DNA of 5,266 nucleotides, from NCBI GenBank assembly GCA_011049495.1, contig DSBF01000226.1:1-5266 (forward strand), given 5' to 3'. The notes beneath the pieces were generated by a model. That model worked only from the letters and a program-made list of their open reading frames with translations, did not search any database and was not told the origin of the DNA. A program made the translations under genes and the position numbers. Positions 1 to 5,266 of the stretch are shown here, in pieces (within the stretch, counting starts at the first letter, position 1; each line of letters opens with the position of its first letter). Source of the stretch: Ignavibacteria bacterium (lineage in GTDB: Bacteria > Bacteroidota > Ignavibacteria > Ignavibacteriales > Melioribacteraceae).

Positions 1-19
1 AACCTACAATACCGCACAT
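1..19 (-). CDS. glmS: Partial: N-terminus of class II glutamine amidotransferase, probably GlmS
   Basis: Only the first six codons and one base of a seventh are in the window; the gene runs off the left edge. Read on the minus strand they give MCGIVG, and the next codon starts with T. Met-Cys-Gly-Ile-Val-Gly is the start of class II (Ntn-type) glutamine amidotransferases, in which Cys2, exposed after Met removal, is the nucleophile that takes ammonia from glutamine. The commonest protein starting MCGIVGY is GlmS, glutamine–fructose-6-phosphate aminotransferase, which makes glucosamine-6-phosphate for cell wall and LPS. A seventh codon starting with T fits Tyr and argues against an MCGIVGI start as in some PurF. 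Asparagine synthase (AsnB) remains possible. The start is firm because AAGGAG lies 7 bases upstream. The family call is fairly sure; the choice of glmS is an inference from six residues. Confidence 0.6.
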
Positions 20-26
20 ATTTTTA

Positions 27-32
27 CTCCTT
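27..32 (-). promoter_or_regulatory. Ribosome binding site of the MCGIVG gene
   Basis: Read on the minus strand this is AAGGAG, followed by seven bases (TAAAAAT) and ATG. It is the strongest Shine-Dalgarno match in the window, and it is what makes the six-codon gene fragment at the left edge credible. Confidence 0.75.
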
Positions 33-142
33 GATATTTAATAAAAAACAAACGAAATGGATGTTACAGATCTGGACAGTGCCTGAGCAACATTGGATTG
101 AGTTTTTGAAGATAAAATTTTTCTTCGCCTGATAAATAATTC

Positions 143-171
143 ATATAATCTTAATTATAATTGATATGCAA
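143..171 (-). promoter_or_regulatory. Possible promoter for the glmS-like gene
   Basis: On the minus strand TTGCAT (171-166) is followed after 17 bases by TTATAT (148-143), a fair match to -35/-10 boxes. Transcription would start near 136 and leave a leader of roughly 115 bases. Such matches arise often by chance in DNA this AT-rich, so this is only a candidate. Confidence 0.25.
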
Positions 172-218
172 ATTCAGAAAATTTGGCTTTATTATCAAGA
201 AAATCCGGTTAGAAATGA

Positions 219-271
219 TATAGAAATTATTCCGAAAAATGGGTAGCAATAAGAGGTTTAGAATTTCTATA
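219..271. repeat. AT-rich inverted repeat, 10-bp arms
   Basis: TATAGAAATT (219-228) and its exact reverse complement AATTTCTATA (262-271) are separated by 33 bases. The homology continues imperfectly on the outer sides (AATGA against TGATT). The right arm overlaps a perfect TATAAT at 268-273. It could be an operator-like site, a cruciform or chance. It is not a terminator, as the stem is AT only and the gap is long. Confidence 0.35.
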
Positions 272-282
272 ATGATTATTTA

Positions 283-313
283 TTGCTTTTGAGGGGTTAT
301 TAAGGTATTTTTG
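283..313 (+). promoter_or_regulatory. Candidate Bacteroidota-type promoter of the tRNA-Leu gene
   Basis: TATTTTTG at 306-313 fits the Bacteroidota -7 consensus TAnnTTTG exactly. A TTG at 283-285 (in ATTG) lies 20 bases upstream, where the -33 TTTG box is expected. Transcription would start at about 318-320, a few bases before the mature tRNA at 323. A classical alternative lies upstream: TATAAT at 268-273, but with only a poor -35 at 244-249 (TAGCAA). The position and the full match make the first candidate the better one, although the use of such boxes in this lineage is an inference. Confidence 0.45.
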
Positions 314-322
314 CAGTTCTTT

Positions 323-407
323 GCGAGAGTGGCGGAATTGGCAGACGCGCTAGACTTAGGATCTAGTGCCGAAAGGTGTGGGGGTTCGAGTCCCCCCTCT
401 CGTACCA
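323..407 (+). tRNA. tRNA-Leu, anticodon UAG
   Basis: A complete class II tRNA of 85 bases with encoded CCA. The acceptor stem GCGAGAG (323-329) pairs with CTCTCGT (397-403), with a G-U at the first pair. The D stem is GCG/CGC (332-334/346-348), and the GGCAGA element in the D loop is typical of tRNA-Leu. The anticodon stem CTAGA/TCTAG (350-354/362-366) holds loop CTTAGGA, with anticodon TAG at 357-359, which reads CUA and probably other CUN codons. The long variable arm has stem GCC/GGT around GAAA (368-377). The T arm is GGGGG-TTCGAGT-CCCCC (380-396). A404 is the discriminator, followed by CCA (405-407). It lies 30 bases before tig with no terminator between, so read-through into tig is plausible. 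Confidence 0.97.
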
Positions 408-428
408 TAATCCTTCTTAAATAAATTT

Positions 429-432
429 GAGG
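429..432 (+). promoter_or_regulatory. Ribosome binding site deciding the TTG start of tig
   Basis: GAGG lies five bases before the TTG at 438. No ATG is available nearby in frame, and the encoded residues after TTG (KVNVLSSYE) match the usual start of trigger factor, so the TTG is supported both by this site and by homology. Confidence 0.6.
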
Positions 433-437
433 TAAAA

Positions 438-1736
438 TTGGATTCTAAAGTTAATGTGCTGAGTAGTTATGAACATGAAGTCGAAGTAACGCTTTCTTAT
501 GATGAAATCAAAACAGATATAGACGAAGCATATAAAAAGGAACGAAAAAATATTGAACTTCCCGGATTCAGAAAAGGTAAAGTTCCGATGCAAATGCTAA
601 AAAAAGTTTACGGTGAAGCTATCGAATATAAAGCCAGTGAATCTATTGCACAAAAGAAATTTTGGGATGCTGTTGATGAGTTGAAATTGGATCCTATCAG
701 TATGCCTCAGTTAACTGATATTGATTTTCAAATGGGGGAAAAACTTTTCTTTAAAGTAAAATATGAAGTTAAACCTGAAGTTGAAGTTAAAGATTACAAA
801 GGTATTGAAGTAGAAAAACCAATTTTCAAAGTAAAGGAAGATGATATTGAAAGAGAAGTTACAAATCTTTTAAAATCTCATTCAACTTTTCAAGAAGCTG
901 AGGTTATTGTTGATGATAAATTCAGAATAACTGTTGATTTGAACAGGCTTGATGAAAATGGTTTACCTGTTGTTGGGCAAGGTCAACAAGATATGTTGAT
1001 TGATTTGAGTGAATCGAATATTAATCCGGCTATTTTGGAAGGTGTCAAAGATAAAAAAGTTGGTGATGATTTTAAGTTTGAGTTTATTGACGAGCATTAT
1101 CACGGTGAAGAACTGCATCGTGAAGAATTCAAGTATTCAGGTATAATCAAGAAAATAGAAAAAATAGTTCTTCCTGAAGTAACAGAAGAACTTTTATCAA
1201 AAATATCCCGTTCAAAAGCAAAAACTCTTGATGAATTTAAACAGCAAATTCGAGATAACTATTCTTCATATTATCAATCACAAGCTGAAAACATTGTAAC
1301 AAATTCTTTATTAAATAAAGTTGTTGAAAAAAATGATTTCCCTGTTCCCCCCGGATATGTTGAGACAATATTGAATAATCTTGTTGAAAGTGAAAAAGAA
1401 AACGCTAAAAGATATAAAACACCTAATTTTGATGAAAAAGGAGTTCGAGAATACTTAAAACCTCGAGCTGAATGGACGGCTAAATGGCAAATAATAATGG
1501 AAGCAATTGCCTCAAAAGAGAATTTAAAAGTTGAAGATTCCGACTTAGAAAAATTAGCCGAAGAAGAAGCCGAGAAAACCGGAATCTCGAAAGAAAAACT
1601 TGTAAAGTTTTACAAAGATTCAAATAGAAGTATTGGATTATTGGAAGAAAAAGTAATCAACTTTCTAAAAGAAAATACGAAAATTCAAGAAATTGATGCC
1701 GAACAAAGAGCAAAAGAAAAAAAGGATAAAAAATAA
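438..1736 (+). CDS. tig: Trigger factor, ribosome-associated chaperone
   Basis: Trigger factor docks at the ribosomal tunnel exit next to protein L23 and shields nascent chains in the cytoplasm. At 432 residues it is the normal family length. The N-terminal ribosome-binding domain (about 1-115) carries the signature GFRKGKVP at 43-50, the same residue numbers as in E. coli, including the F44-R45-K46 contact. An FKBP-like PPIase domain follows (about 150-245), then the helical SurA-like chaperone arms (about 246-415) and a Lys/Glu-rich tail. The PPIase domain is diverged: the usual 'MIPGFEDG' stretch reads INPAILEG (195-202), with no aromatic residue at the active-site Phe, so isomerase activity is doubtful while the chaperone role should hold. 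The start is TTG with GAGG five bases upstream. The stop overlaps the clpP start by one base (TAATG), which indicates an operon with translational coupling. Confidence 0.95.
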   Translation: MDSKVNVLSSYEHEVEVTLSYDEIKTDIDEAYKKERKNIELPGFRKGKVPMQMLKKVYGEAIEYKASESIAQKKFWDAVDELKLDPISMPQLTDIDFQMGEKLFFKVKYEVKPEVEVKDYKGIEVEKPIFKVKEDDIEREVTNLLKSHSTFQEAEVIVDDKFRITVDLNRLDENGLPVVGQGQQDMLIDLSESNINPAILEGVKDKKVGDDFKFEFIDEHYHGEELHREEFKYSGIIKKIEKIVLPEVTEELLSKISRSKAKTLDEFKQQIRDNYSSYYQSQAENIVTNSLLNKVVEKNDFPVPPGYVETILNNLVESEKENAKRYKTPNFDEKGVREYLKPRAEWTAKWQIIMEAIASKENLKVEDSDLEKLAEEEAEKTGISKEKLVKFYKDSNRSIGLLEEKVINFLKENTKIQEIDAEQRAKEKKDKK

Positions 1737-2383
1737 TGAACTCAAAGAATCCTGAAATTTATAATCAGCTAATTCCATATGTTATTGAACAAACCGGTCG
1801 CGGCGAAAGAGGAATGGATATTTTTTCACGTCTATTGAGAGAAAGAATAATCTTTTTAGGTACAGCAGTTGACGATCATGTTGCAAGTTTAATAATTGCA
1901 CAACTACTATTTCTTGAAGCCGAAGACCCTGAGAAAGATATTTACCTTTATATCAATTCCCCAGGCGGAAGTGTTTCAGCTGGTTTAGCAATTTACGATA
2001 CTATGAAATACATTCGTGCAGATGTTTCAACTATTTGTGTCGGATTAGCTGCAAGTATGGGTGCAGTTCTATTAGCCGGTGGCGAAAATGGGAAACGTTC
2101 TGCTCTTCCACACTCAAAAATAATGATACATCAACCATGGGTTGGCGGTTTATCGGGTCAAACTACAGACATCGAAATACATGCTAAAGAAATGATTAAA
2201 ACACGCGATACTATTTACAATATATTATCGGAACATACCGGAAAATCTGTTGAACAAATTACAAAGGATTGTGACAGAGATTATTTCTTATCATCTGCGG
2301 AAGCTAAAGAATATAAATTGATTGACAGTATACTTGAAAAAAGAAAAATTCCGGGTGACAAATCTAAGAAAGAAGAAAAATAA
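1736..2383 (+). CDS. clpP: ATP-dependent Clp protease proteolytic subunit ClpP
   Basis: A serine peptidase of family S14 that forms a double-heptamer barrel in the cytoplasm and degrades proteins unfolded by a Clp ATPase such as ClpX or ClpA/ClpC. The catalytic triad is visible: Ser107 in GLAASMGA, His132 in MIHQP and Asp182 in DRDYFLS. The oxyanion-loop motif NSPGGSV (74-80) and the handle-helix segment [10 protein letters not shown] (144-153) are also conserved. At 215 residues it is of usual length. The N-terminal stretch [14 protein letters not shown] is the family's axial-loop region, and the short charged tail ends KKEEK. The ATG at 1736 overlaps the tig stop and is preceded by AAGGA (1722-1726) nine bases upstream, inside tig. 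The gene is followed by a terminator, and clpX is not next to it. Confidence 0.97.
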   Translation: MNSKNPEIYNQLIPYVIEQTGRGERGMDIFSRLLRERIIFLGTAVDDHVASLIIAQLLFLEAEDPEKDIYLYINSPGGSVSAGLAIYDTMKYIRADVSTICVGLAASMGAVLLAGGENGKRSALPHSKIMIHQPWVGGLSGQTTDIEIHAKEMIKTRDTIYNILSEHTGKSVEQITKDCDRDYFLSSAEAKEYKLIDSILEKRKIPGDKSKKEEK

Positions 2384-2411
2384 TTTTATATCAACACATT
2401 ATTTAAAAAGT

Positions 2412-2442
2412 AAAACCCCGACAAATTTGCCGGGGTTTTTTT
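2412..2442. terminator. Bidirectional rho-independent terminator between clpP and the protease operon
   Basis: CCCCG (2416-2420) pairs with CGGGG (2431-2435). The stem extends outward through AAAA (2412-2415) against TTTT (2436-2439), and CA/TG pairs are possible inside the ten-base loop. A run of seven T (2436-2442) follows on the plus strand. On the minus strand the A run before the stem supplies the U tract, broken by one base. It lies about 30 bases after clpP stops and 18 bases beyond the stop of the convergent protease gene, so it probably ends both transcripts. Confidence 0.9.
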
Positions 2443-2459
2443 ATTGATACTAAAAATAA

Positions 2460-4679
2460 TTACTTCAACAGAATCATCTTCATTGTTTGAGAATAATTAC
2501 TTCCGTTAATTCCGTTAGCTTCAATTCTATAGAAATAAATACCGCTGCTTATTGAATTATTGACAGCATTCCATCTCAACTCATAAGTTCCGGCATTCAT
2601 GAATCCTTCTTTTAGCACATCAACTTGTTCGCCAAGTATATTGAATATTTTCAAGGATACGTTTGCATTAACCGGTAAACTAAATTTAATTGTAGTTGAC
2701 GGGTTAAATGGATTTGGATAGTTTTGTGAAATCGAATATACATTCGGTAAGTCTTCATTGCGTAAGTCAATTTCAACACTTGTTACAAAATCATCGCTGT
2801 TTGCATATTTAACAGACCGTGAAATCAAAGTATCAAAAACTGCTGCCGATGCTTTTTCTATTGCATCGGAGAATAATATGAACTTCCAGCCTTCATCTTC
2901 ATTTTGACTTCTTACAGCACCAAGATTTGCACTATCAGCAGCACTCGATCCATAGAATAAAACTTTTTCAACAGACCCTCTTCTAGTATCAGAAATTTCT
3001 AAAAGATCTTTTCCGGCACCAAGCATTAATGAATTGATTCCATCTCCGATTATATCACCGGCATAACCAATAATTCTAACACCGGAAGAATTACCTGCAT
3101 GTCTTACACCAGCGTATTCAGGTATTAATGCTCCGTTGCTATCTTCGAATTCAACAATATTCTTTCCAACCATAATTAAACGGTCACCCTTCGAAAGATG
3201 CTCTTCGAGAAGCGCAATATCATCATTAGTCAAATTGGATGAATCATCACCTCCAGCAATCCAAAATATTGTTAATGGTTCTGCAAATTCATCAAGAAAT
3301 TCCGGGTTCAGATCTTCTTCTTTTTCCGAAGTATTCCATTCTACAAATCCGAAGCCTAAATTTTCAAATGATTTTCTGTAATTAAATGCTGTTATTTCAC
3401 TAGTCTCACCATATACAAATAAAAGATTTGCGGGCATAAAACTTAAGTCAATTGTGGTATTAGTTGAACCTACAAGAAGACTGTCAATAATGTAGTACGG
3501 TTCGAAAGGTGGATCGAAGAAAAATTCAACATTATAATAAGCATTTTGCGGAACGACAAATGAGAATGAGCCATCAGCTTCTGCATTTAGACTTTGAGTT
3601 TCGTTCTCGTCACCAACCCAAGTAACAACAATTTCCGGTTGTACAGCTTCACCTGTTTTAGTATTCGTTACAGTCCCACTCAAATTAACTCGGGGTGTCT
3701 TTGCTAATTCGAAGTCGGTTGTTAAGTCTTGAGTATTTCCATAACCAACAGGTGTATCAAAATTAACATTTACTACCTGCGAGGACTCATAACCAAATTT
3801 TTCAACCTGAAATGAAAAACTTGCAGTATTCATAGCAAGAAAATAGCTTCCATCATCTAATGTCGGAGCTTCAGTATATACTTCACCGGGTCTTAATCCT
3901 CTATTGCTAGAAAGCGAAGATTCAACCGGTCCAACATAAGCGGCATAAGTGCCTTCGTTAAAAACAAGTTTTGCATTTTCAATCGGGTCACCTGTTTCCG
4001 TATCTGTGATAGAACCCGCAATAATAAAATTGGGATAAATAGCCACAGCGCCCATTTCATCATGTAAGAACAAATTGCGCTTTAATGACCCAGGCGCAAC
4101 TGACCAAAACATTACTTGACTAGGAAGATTCAAACCGCAGCCTTCGGAACCGGCACCGTTACTATTACCTGCGGGACCATGATGGCTTAACCCCATATGA
4201 TGACCAATTTCATGTAAAGTAATAGTTACTAAATCCATATTATTCGGACTTCCATCCGTTGCGGGAGGAAATCCGGCTGCATTATAAATGTAATCGGATT
4301 CAATTGCATGGTAACCACCTACGGTCGAAGTTCTTGTTGATGAGAATGCAATTGTATTTGACCCTGGAGTAAAATTATCGTAGTTATTATCGAAATACAG
4401 TAAGTTTATCCCGTCAGCAAATGCACCATTAGCAGTCGATCGTGGACCCATTACAAATTCGAAATAACTGCCTTCGACTGCATTCCAAGTATCAAGAGCA
4501 TATTGAATGTGTTCGTCGTAAGATTCCGGTGTGTCAACATTCATTTGAATAACAAATGGTAAATCTTCAGCCCAATAACTTCTATAAACACCTTGCGGGT
4601 TGGTAATTATGCAGAAACCAATTATTGCAGAGGCAATGAATAGTATTATTGATTTTTGTATTAATGTAATTTTTTTCAT
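2460..4679 (-). CDS. Exported matrixin-like metzincin protease with T9SS sorting domain
   Basis: A predicted secreted zinc endopeptidase of 739 residues; its substrate is unknown. A signal peptide (KK followed by a hydrophobic stretch, about 10-26) leads directly into a metzincin catalytic domain (about 34-216). The zinc motif HEIGHHMGLSH is at 156-166 (ligands H156, H160, H166; catalytic E157), and M190 in VMFWS is the likely Met-turn. LHDEMGAVAIYP (205-216) resembles the end of matrixin domains. Two Ig-like carboxypeptidase-regulatory-type domains follow (about 218-325 and 330-412), then an alpha/beta region resembling a ThuA/glutamine-amidotransferase fold (about 418-627). The C-terminus (about 648-739) is a T9SS type A sorting domain starting SQNYPNPFNPSTTIKF and ending KMILLK, normally removed on export. 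The start is ATG with AGGGGG eight bases upstream, overlapping the stop of the preceding gene. No cysteine-switch propeptide is visible. The protease and sorting-domain calls are strong; the middle domains are judged by look only. Confidence 0.88.
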   Translation of the reverse strand: MKKITLIQKSIILFIASAIIGFCIITNPQGVYRSYWAEDLPFVIQMNVDTPESYDEHIQYALDTWNAVEGSYFEFVMGPRSTANGAFADGINLLYFDNNYDNFTPGSNTIAFSSTRTSTVGGYHAIESDYIYNAAGFPPATDGSPNNMDLVTITLHEIGHHMGLSHHGPAGNSNGAGSEGCGLNLPSQVMFWSVAPGSLKRNLFLHDEMGAVAIYPNFIIAGSITDTETGDPIENAKLVFNEGTYAAYVGPVESSLSSNRGLRPGEVYTEAPTLDDGSYFLAMNTASFSFQVEKFGYESSQVVNVNFDTPVGYGNTQDLTTDFELAKTPRVNLSGTVTNTKTGEAVQPEIVVTWVGDENETQSLNAEADGSFSFVVPQNAYYNVEFFFDPPFEPYYIIDSLLVGSTNTTIDLSFMPANLLFVYGETSEITAFNYRKSFENLGFGFVEWNTSEKEEDLNPEFLDEFAEPLTIFWIAGGDDSSNLTNDDIALLEEHLSKGDRLIMVGKNIVEFEDSNGALIPEYAGVRHAGNSSGVRIIGYAGDIIGDGINSLMLGAGKDLLEISDTRRGSVEKVLFYGSSAADSANLGAVRSQNEDEGWKFILFSDAIEKASAAVFDTLISRSVKYANSDDFVTSVEIDLRNEDLPNVYSISQNYPNPFNPSTTIKFSLPVNANVSLKIFNILGEQVDVLKEGFMNAGTYELRWNAVNNSISSGIYFYRIEANGINGSNYSQTMKMILLK

Positions 4680-4687
4680 TGTGATTG

Positions 4688-4693
4688 CCCCCT
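4688..4693 (-). promoter_or_regulatory. Ribosome binding site of the protease gene, overlapping the upstream stop codon
   Basis: On the minus strand AGGGGG begins within the TAG stop of the preceding gene (4694-4692) and ends eight bases before the protease ATG. Ribosomes that terminate on the small gene would sit on this site, which points to translational coupling of the two products. Confidence 0.6.
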
Positions 4694-5234
4694 ATTCCGT
4701 TCTTGATAATGATTGAACTTTACCGAAGAGATCAAATAATTGGTATTCACCTTTTAGGTCTTCACCAATTTTATCGTGCAGAGCTTCAACAAACTCAATA
4801 TCGTTAAAACCGTTAACGGCATATTTTACACCACCGGTTTCAATAACGACATAACCGCCGATTGCCATTGAGTGAATCCAATAATTTCCTTTCCAATCTA
4901 CTAAGAAGAAGAATACTTCATCCCCAACTTCATAGGTGGGTTGACCGGAAATTTCATCAGCATATGGACCAATTTTGCCACCATACTGTTTAACTTTTAT
5001 AGTTTGTCCAATCCCATCACCTTTTGCAACATCAAAGACCTGAAGAGTTAGATAAGTATTAATTTGCTTACCTTCCCAAACAGATATTTTATCGATAACT
5101 TTTCCATGAACAATTACATGGGATTCGGAAATTATTTCTTCCAGCGTTGCTTTTTCAACTATAATAGCACTCATTGTTAGTGCTAATCCGAATAGTAAAA
5201 TAAGTAACGAAGGAATCTTTACAATTCGCTGCAT
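4692..5234 (-). CDS. Small exported protein of unknown function, partner of the metzincin
   Basis: I cannot assign a named family. The 180-residue protein begins with a signal peptide: MQRIVK, a leucine-rich core, then TMSA, with likely cleavage after residue 23. It has no cysteine, so it is not a lipoprotein. The mature part looks beta-rich, with a conserved-looking pattern: an N-terminal helix ATLEEIISESHVIVHGKV, then INTYLTLQV, then VKQYGGKIG (81-89), then a stretch with GQPTYEVGDEVFFFL (97-111). I recall proteins of this pattern encoded next to bacterial matrixins, but have not checked it. There is no T9SS sorting domain, so a periplasmic or envelope location is likely. GGAG (5244-5241) is six bases from the ATG at 5234 but only three from the in-frame ATG at 5237, so I prefer 5234. 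The stop lies 12 bases before the protease start. Possible roles are inhibitor, chaperone or export aid. Confidence 0.75.
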   Translation of the reverse strand: MQRIVKIPSLLILLFGLALTMSAIIVEKATLEEIISESHVIVHGKVIDKISVWEGKQINTYLTLQVFDVAKGDGIGQTIKVKQYGGKIGPYADEISGQPTYEVGDEVFFFLVDWKGNYWIHSMAIGGYVVIETGGVKYAVNGFNDIEFVEALHDKIGEDLKGEYQLFDLFGKVQSLSRTE

Positions 5235-5266
5235 CATACACTCCGTTTTATTGTTGATATATTTAA
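5235..5266 (-). promoter_or_regulatory. Leader and ribosome binding site of the two-gene operon
   Basis: The 22 bases upstream of GGAG (5244-5241) are AT-rich on the minus strand (TTAAATATATCAACAATAAAA). No convincing -35/-10 pair or TAnnTTTG box is visible. The window ends here, so the promoter probably lies outside it. Confidence 0.4.

Larger units (their letters stand above)
33..322. other. Divergent intergenic region between glmS-like gene and tRNA-Leu
   Basis: About 290 AT-rich bases hold the start regions of two divergent units. No convincing gene is present: the longest ATG-started frames are about 9 codons (from 57) and 26 codons (from 166), and neither has a ribosome binding site. 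The region contains weak promoter candidates in both directions, a 10-bp inverted repeat and a small less AT-rich patch at 62-90 that includes the palindrome CAGATCTG (67-74). I see no conserved core of a glmS ribozyme on the minus strand and no rho-independent terminator. Confidence 0.6.

Noticed and set aside
57..86. Nine-codon frame MDVTDLDSA as a leader peptide
   Set aside because: No Shine-Dalgarno sequence, and no attenuator-like hairpins downstream.
166..246. 26-codon frame MQIQKIWLYY... on the plus strand before the tRNA
   Set aside because: No ribosome binding site precedes the ATG, the frame is short, and nothing in it is recognisable. It may be chance in AT-rich DNA.
33..322. glmS ribozyme/riboswitch in the leader of the glmS-like gene
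   Set aside because: I could not find the conserved ribozyme core or its pseudoknot helices on the minus strand; the leader is too AT-rich and unstructured by eye.
422..429. TAAATTTG as a second TAnnTTTG promoter for tig
   Set aside because: Transcription would begin at or just before the TTG codon and exclude the GAGG ribosome binding site, so it is most likely a chance match.
3136..3381. Open frame of 81 codons on the plus strand
   Set aside because: It lies wholly antisense inside the protease gene, has no recognisable ribosome binding site or domain, and its Ser/Pro/Phe-rich composition is that of a shadow frame.
4605..4617. Lipoprotein signal at C23 of the protease
   Set aside because: The residue before the cysteine is Phe (GFC), not the small residue required by a lipobox; the protein also carries a T9SS sorting domain.

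Overview
The window is an AT-rich bacterial chromosomal segment. It most likely comes from the Ignavibacteriota / Chlorobi side of the Fibrobacterota–Chlorobiota–Bacteroidota group. Three things point there: a type IX secretion (T9SS) C-terminal sorting domain of the 'QNYPNPFNPST' type on an exported protease, a TAnnTTTG box (the Bacteroidota-type promoter element) just before the tRNA gene, and the low GC content. The phylum call is an inference from these signatures; no marker gene was compared.

Layout. (1) Positions 1-19, minus strand: the first six codons of a gene beginning MCGIVG behind a strong AAGGAG ribosome binding site, probably glmS. (2) About 20-322: a divergent intergenic region with weak promoter candidates in both directions and an AT-rich inverted repeat. 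(3) 323-407, plus: tRNA-Leu(UAG) with encoded CCA. (4) 438-2383, plus: tig (trigger factor, TTG start) and clpP (peptidase of the Clp protease), overlapping by one base and probably one transcript, perhaps read on from the tRNA. (5) 2412-2442: a hairpin terminator flanked by A and T runs, able to work in both directions. (6) 2460-5237, minus: a two-gene operon. Its first gene encodes a small exported protein of unknown function. Its second gene encodes a 739-residue metzincin (matrixin-like) zinc protease with accessory Ig-like domains, a glutamine-amidotransferase-like domain and a T9SS sorting domain.

How the genes work together. The plus-strand half is housekeeping protein quality control: trigger factor meets nascent chains at the ribosome exit, and ClpP degrades proteins handed over by a Clp ATPase. 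clpX, which often follows clpP, is not here. The minus-strand half is accessory: a protease that crosses the inner membrane by a signal peptide and the outer membrane by T9SS, made with a small exported partner that has no sorting domain and so probably stays in the periplasm or envelope. The protease shows no inhibitory propeptide, so the partner is a candidate inhibitor, chaperone or export aid. That pair is the least-described biology in the window. I see no CRISPR array, insertion sequence or phage gene.
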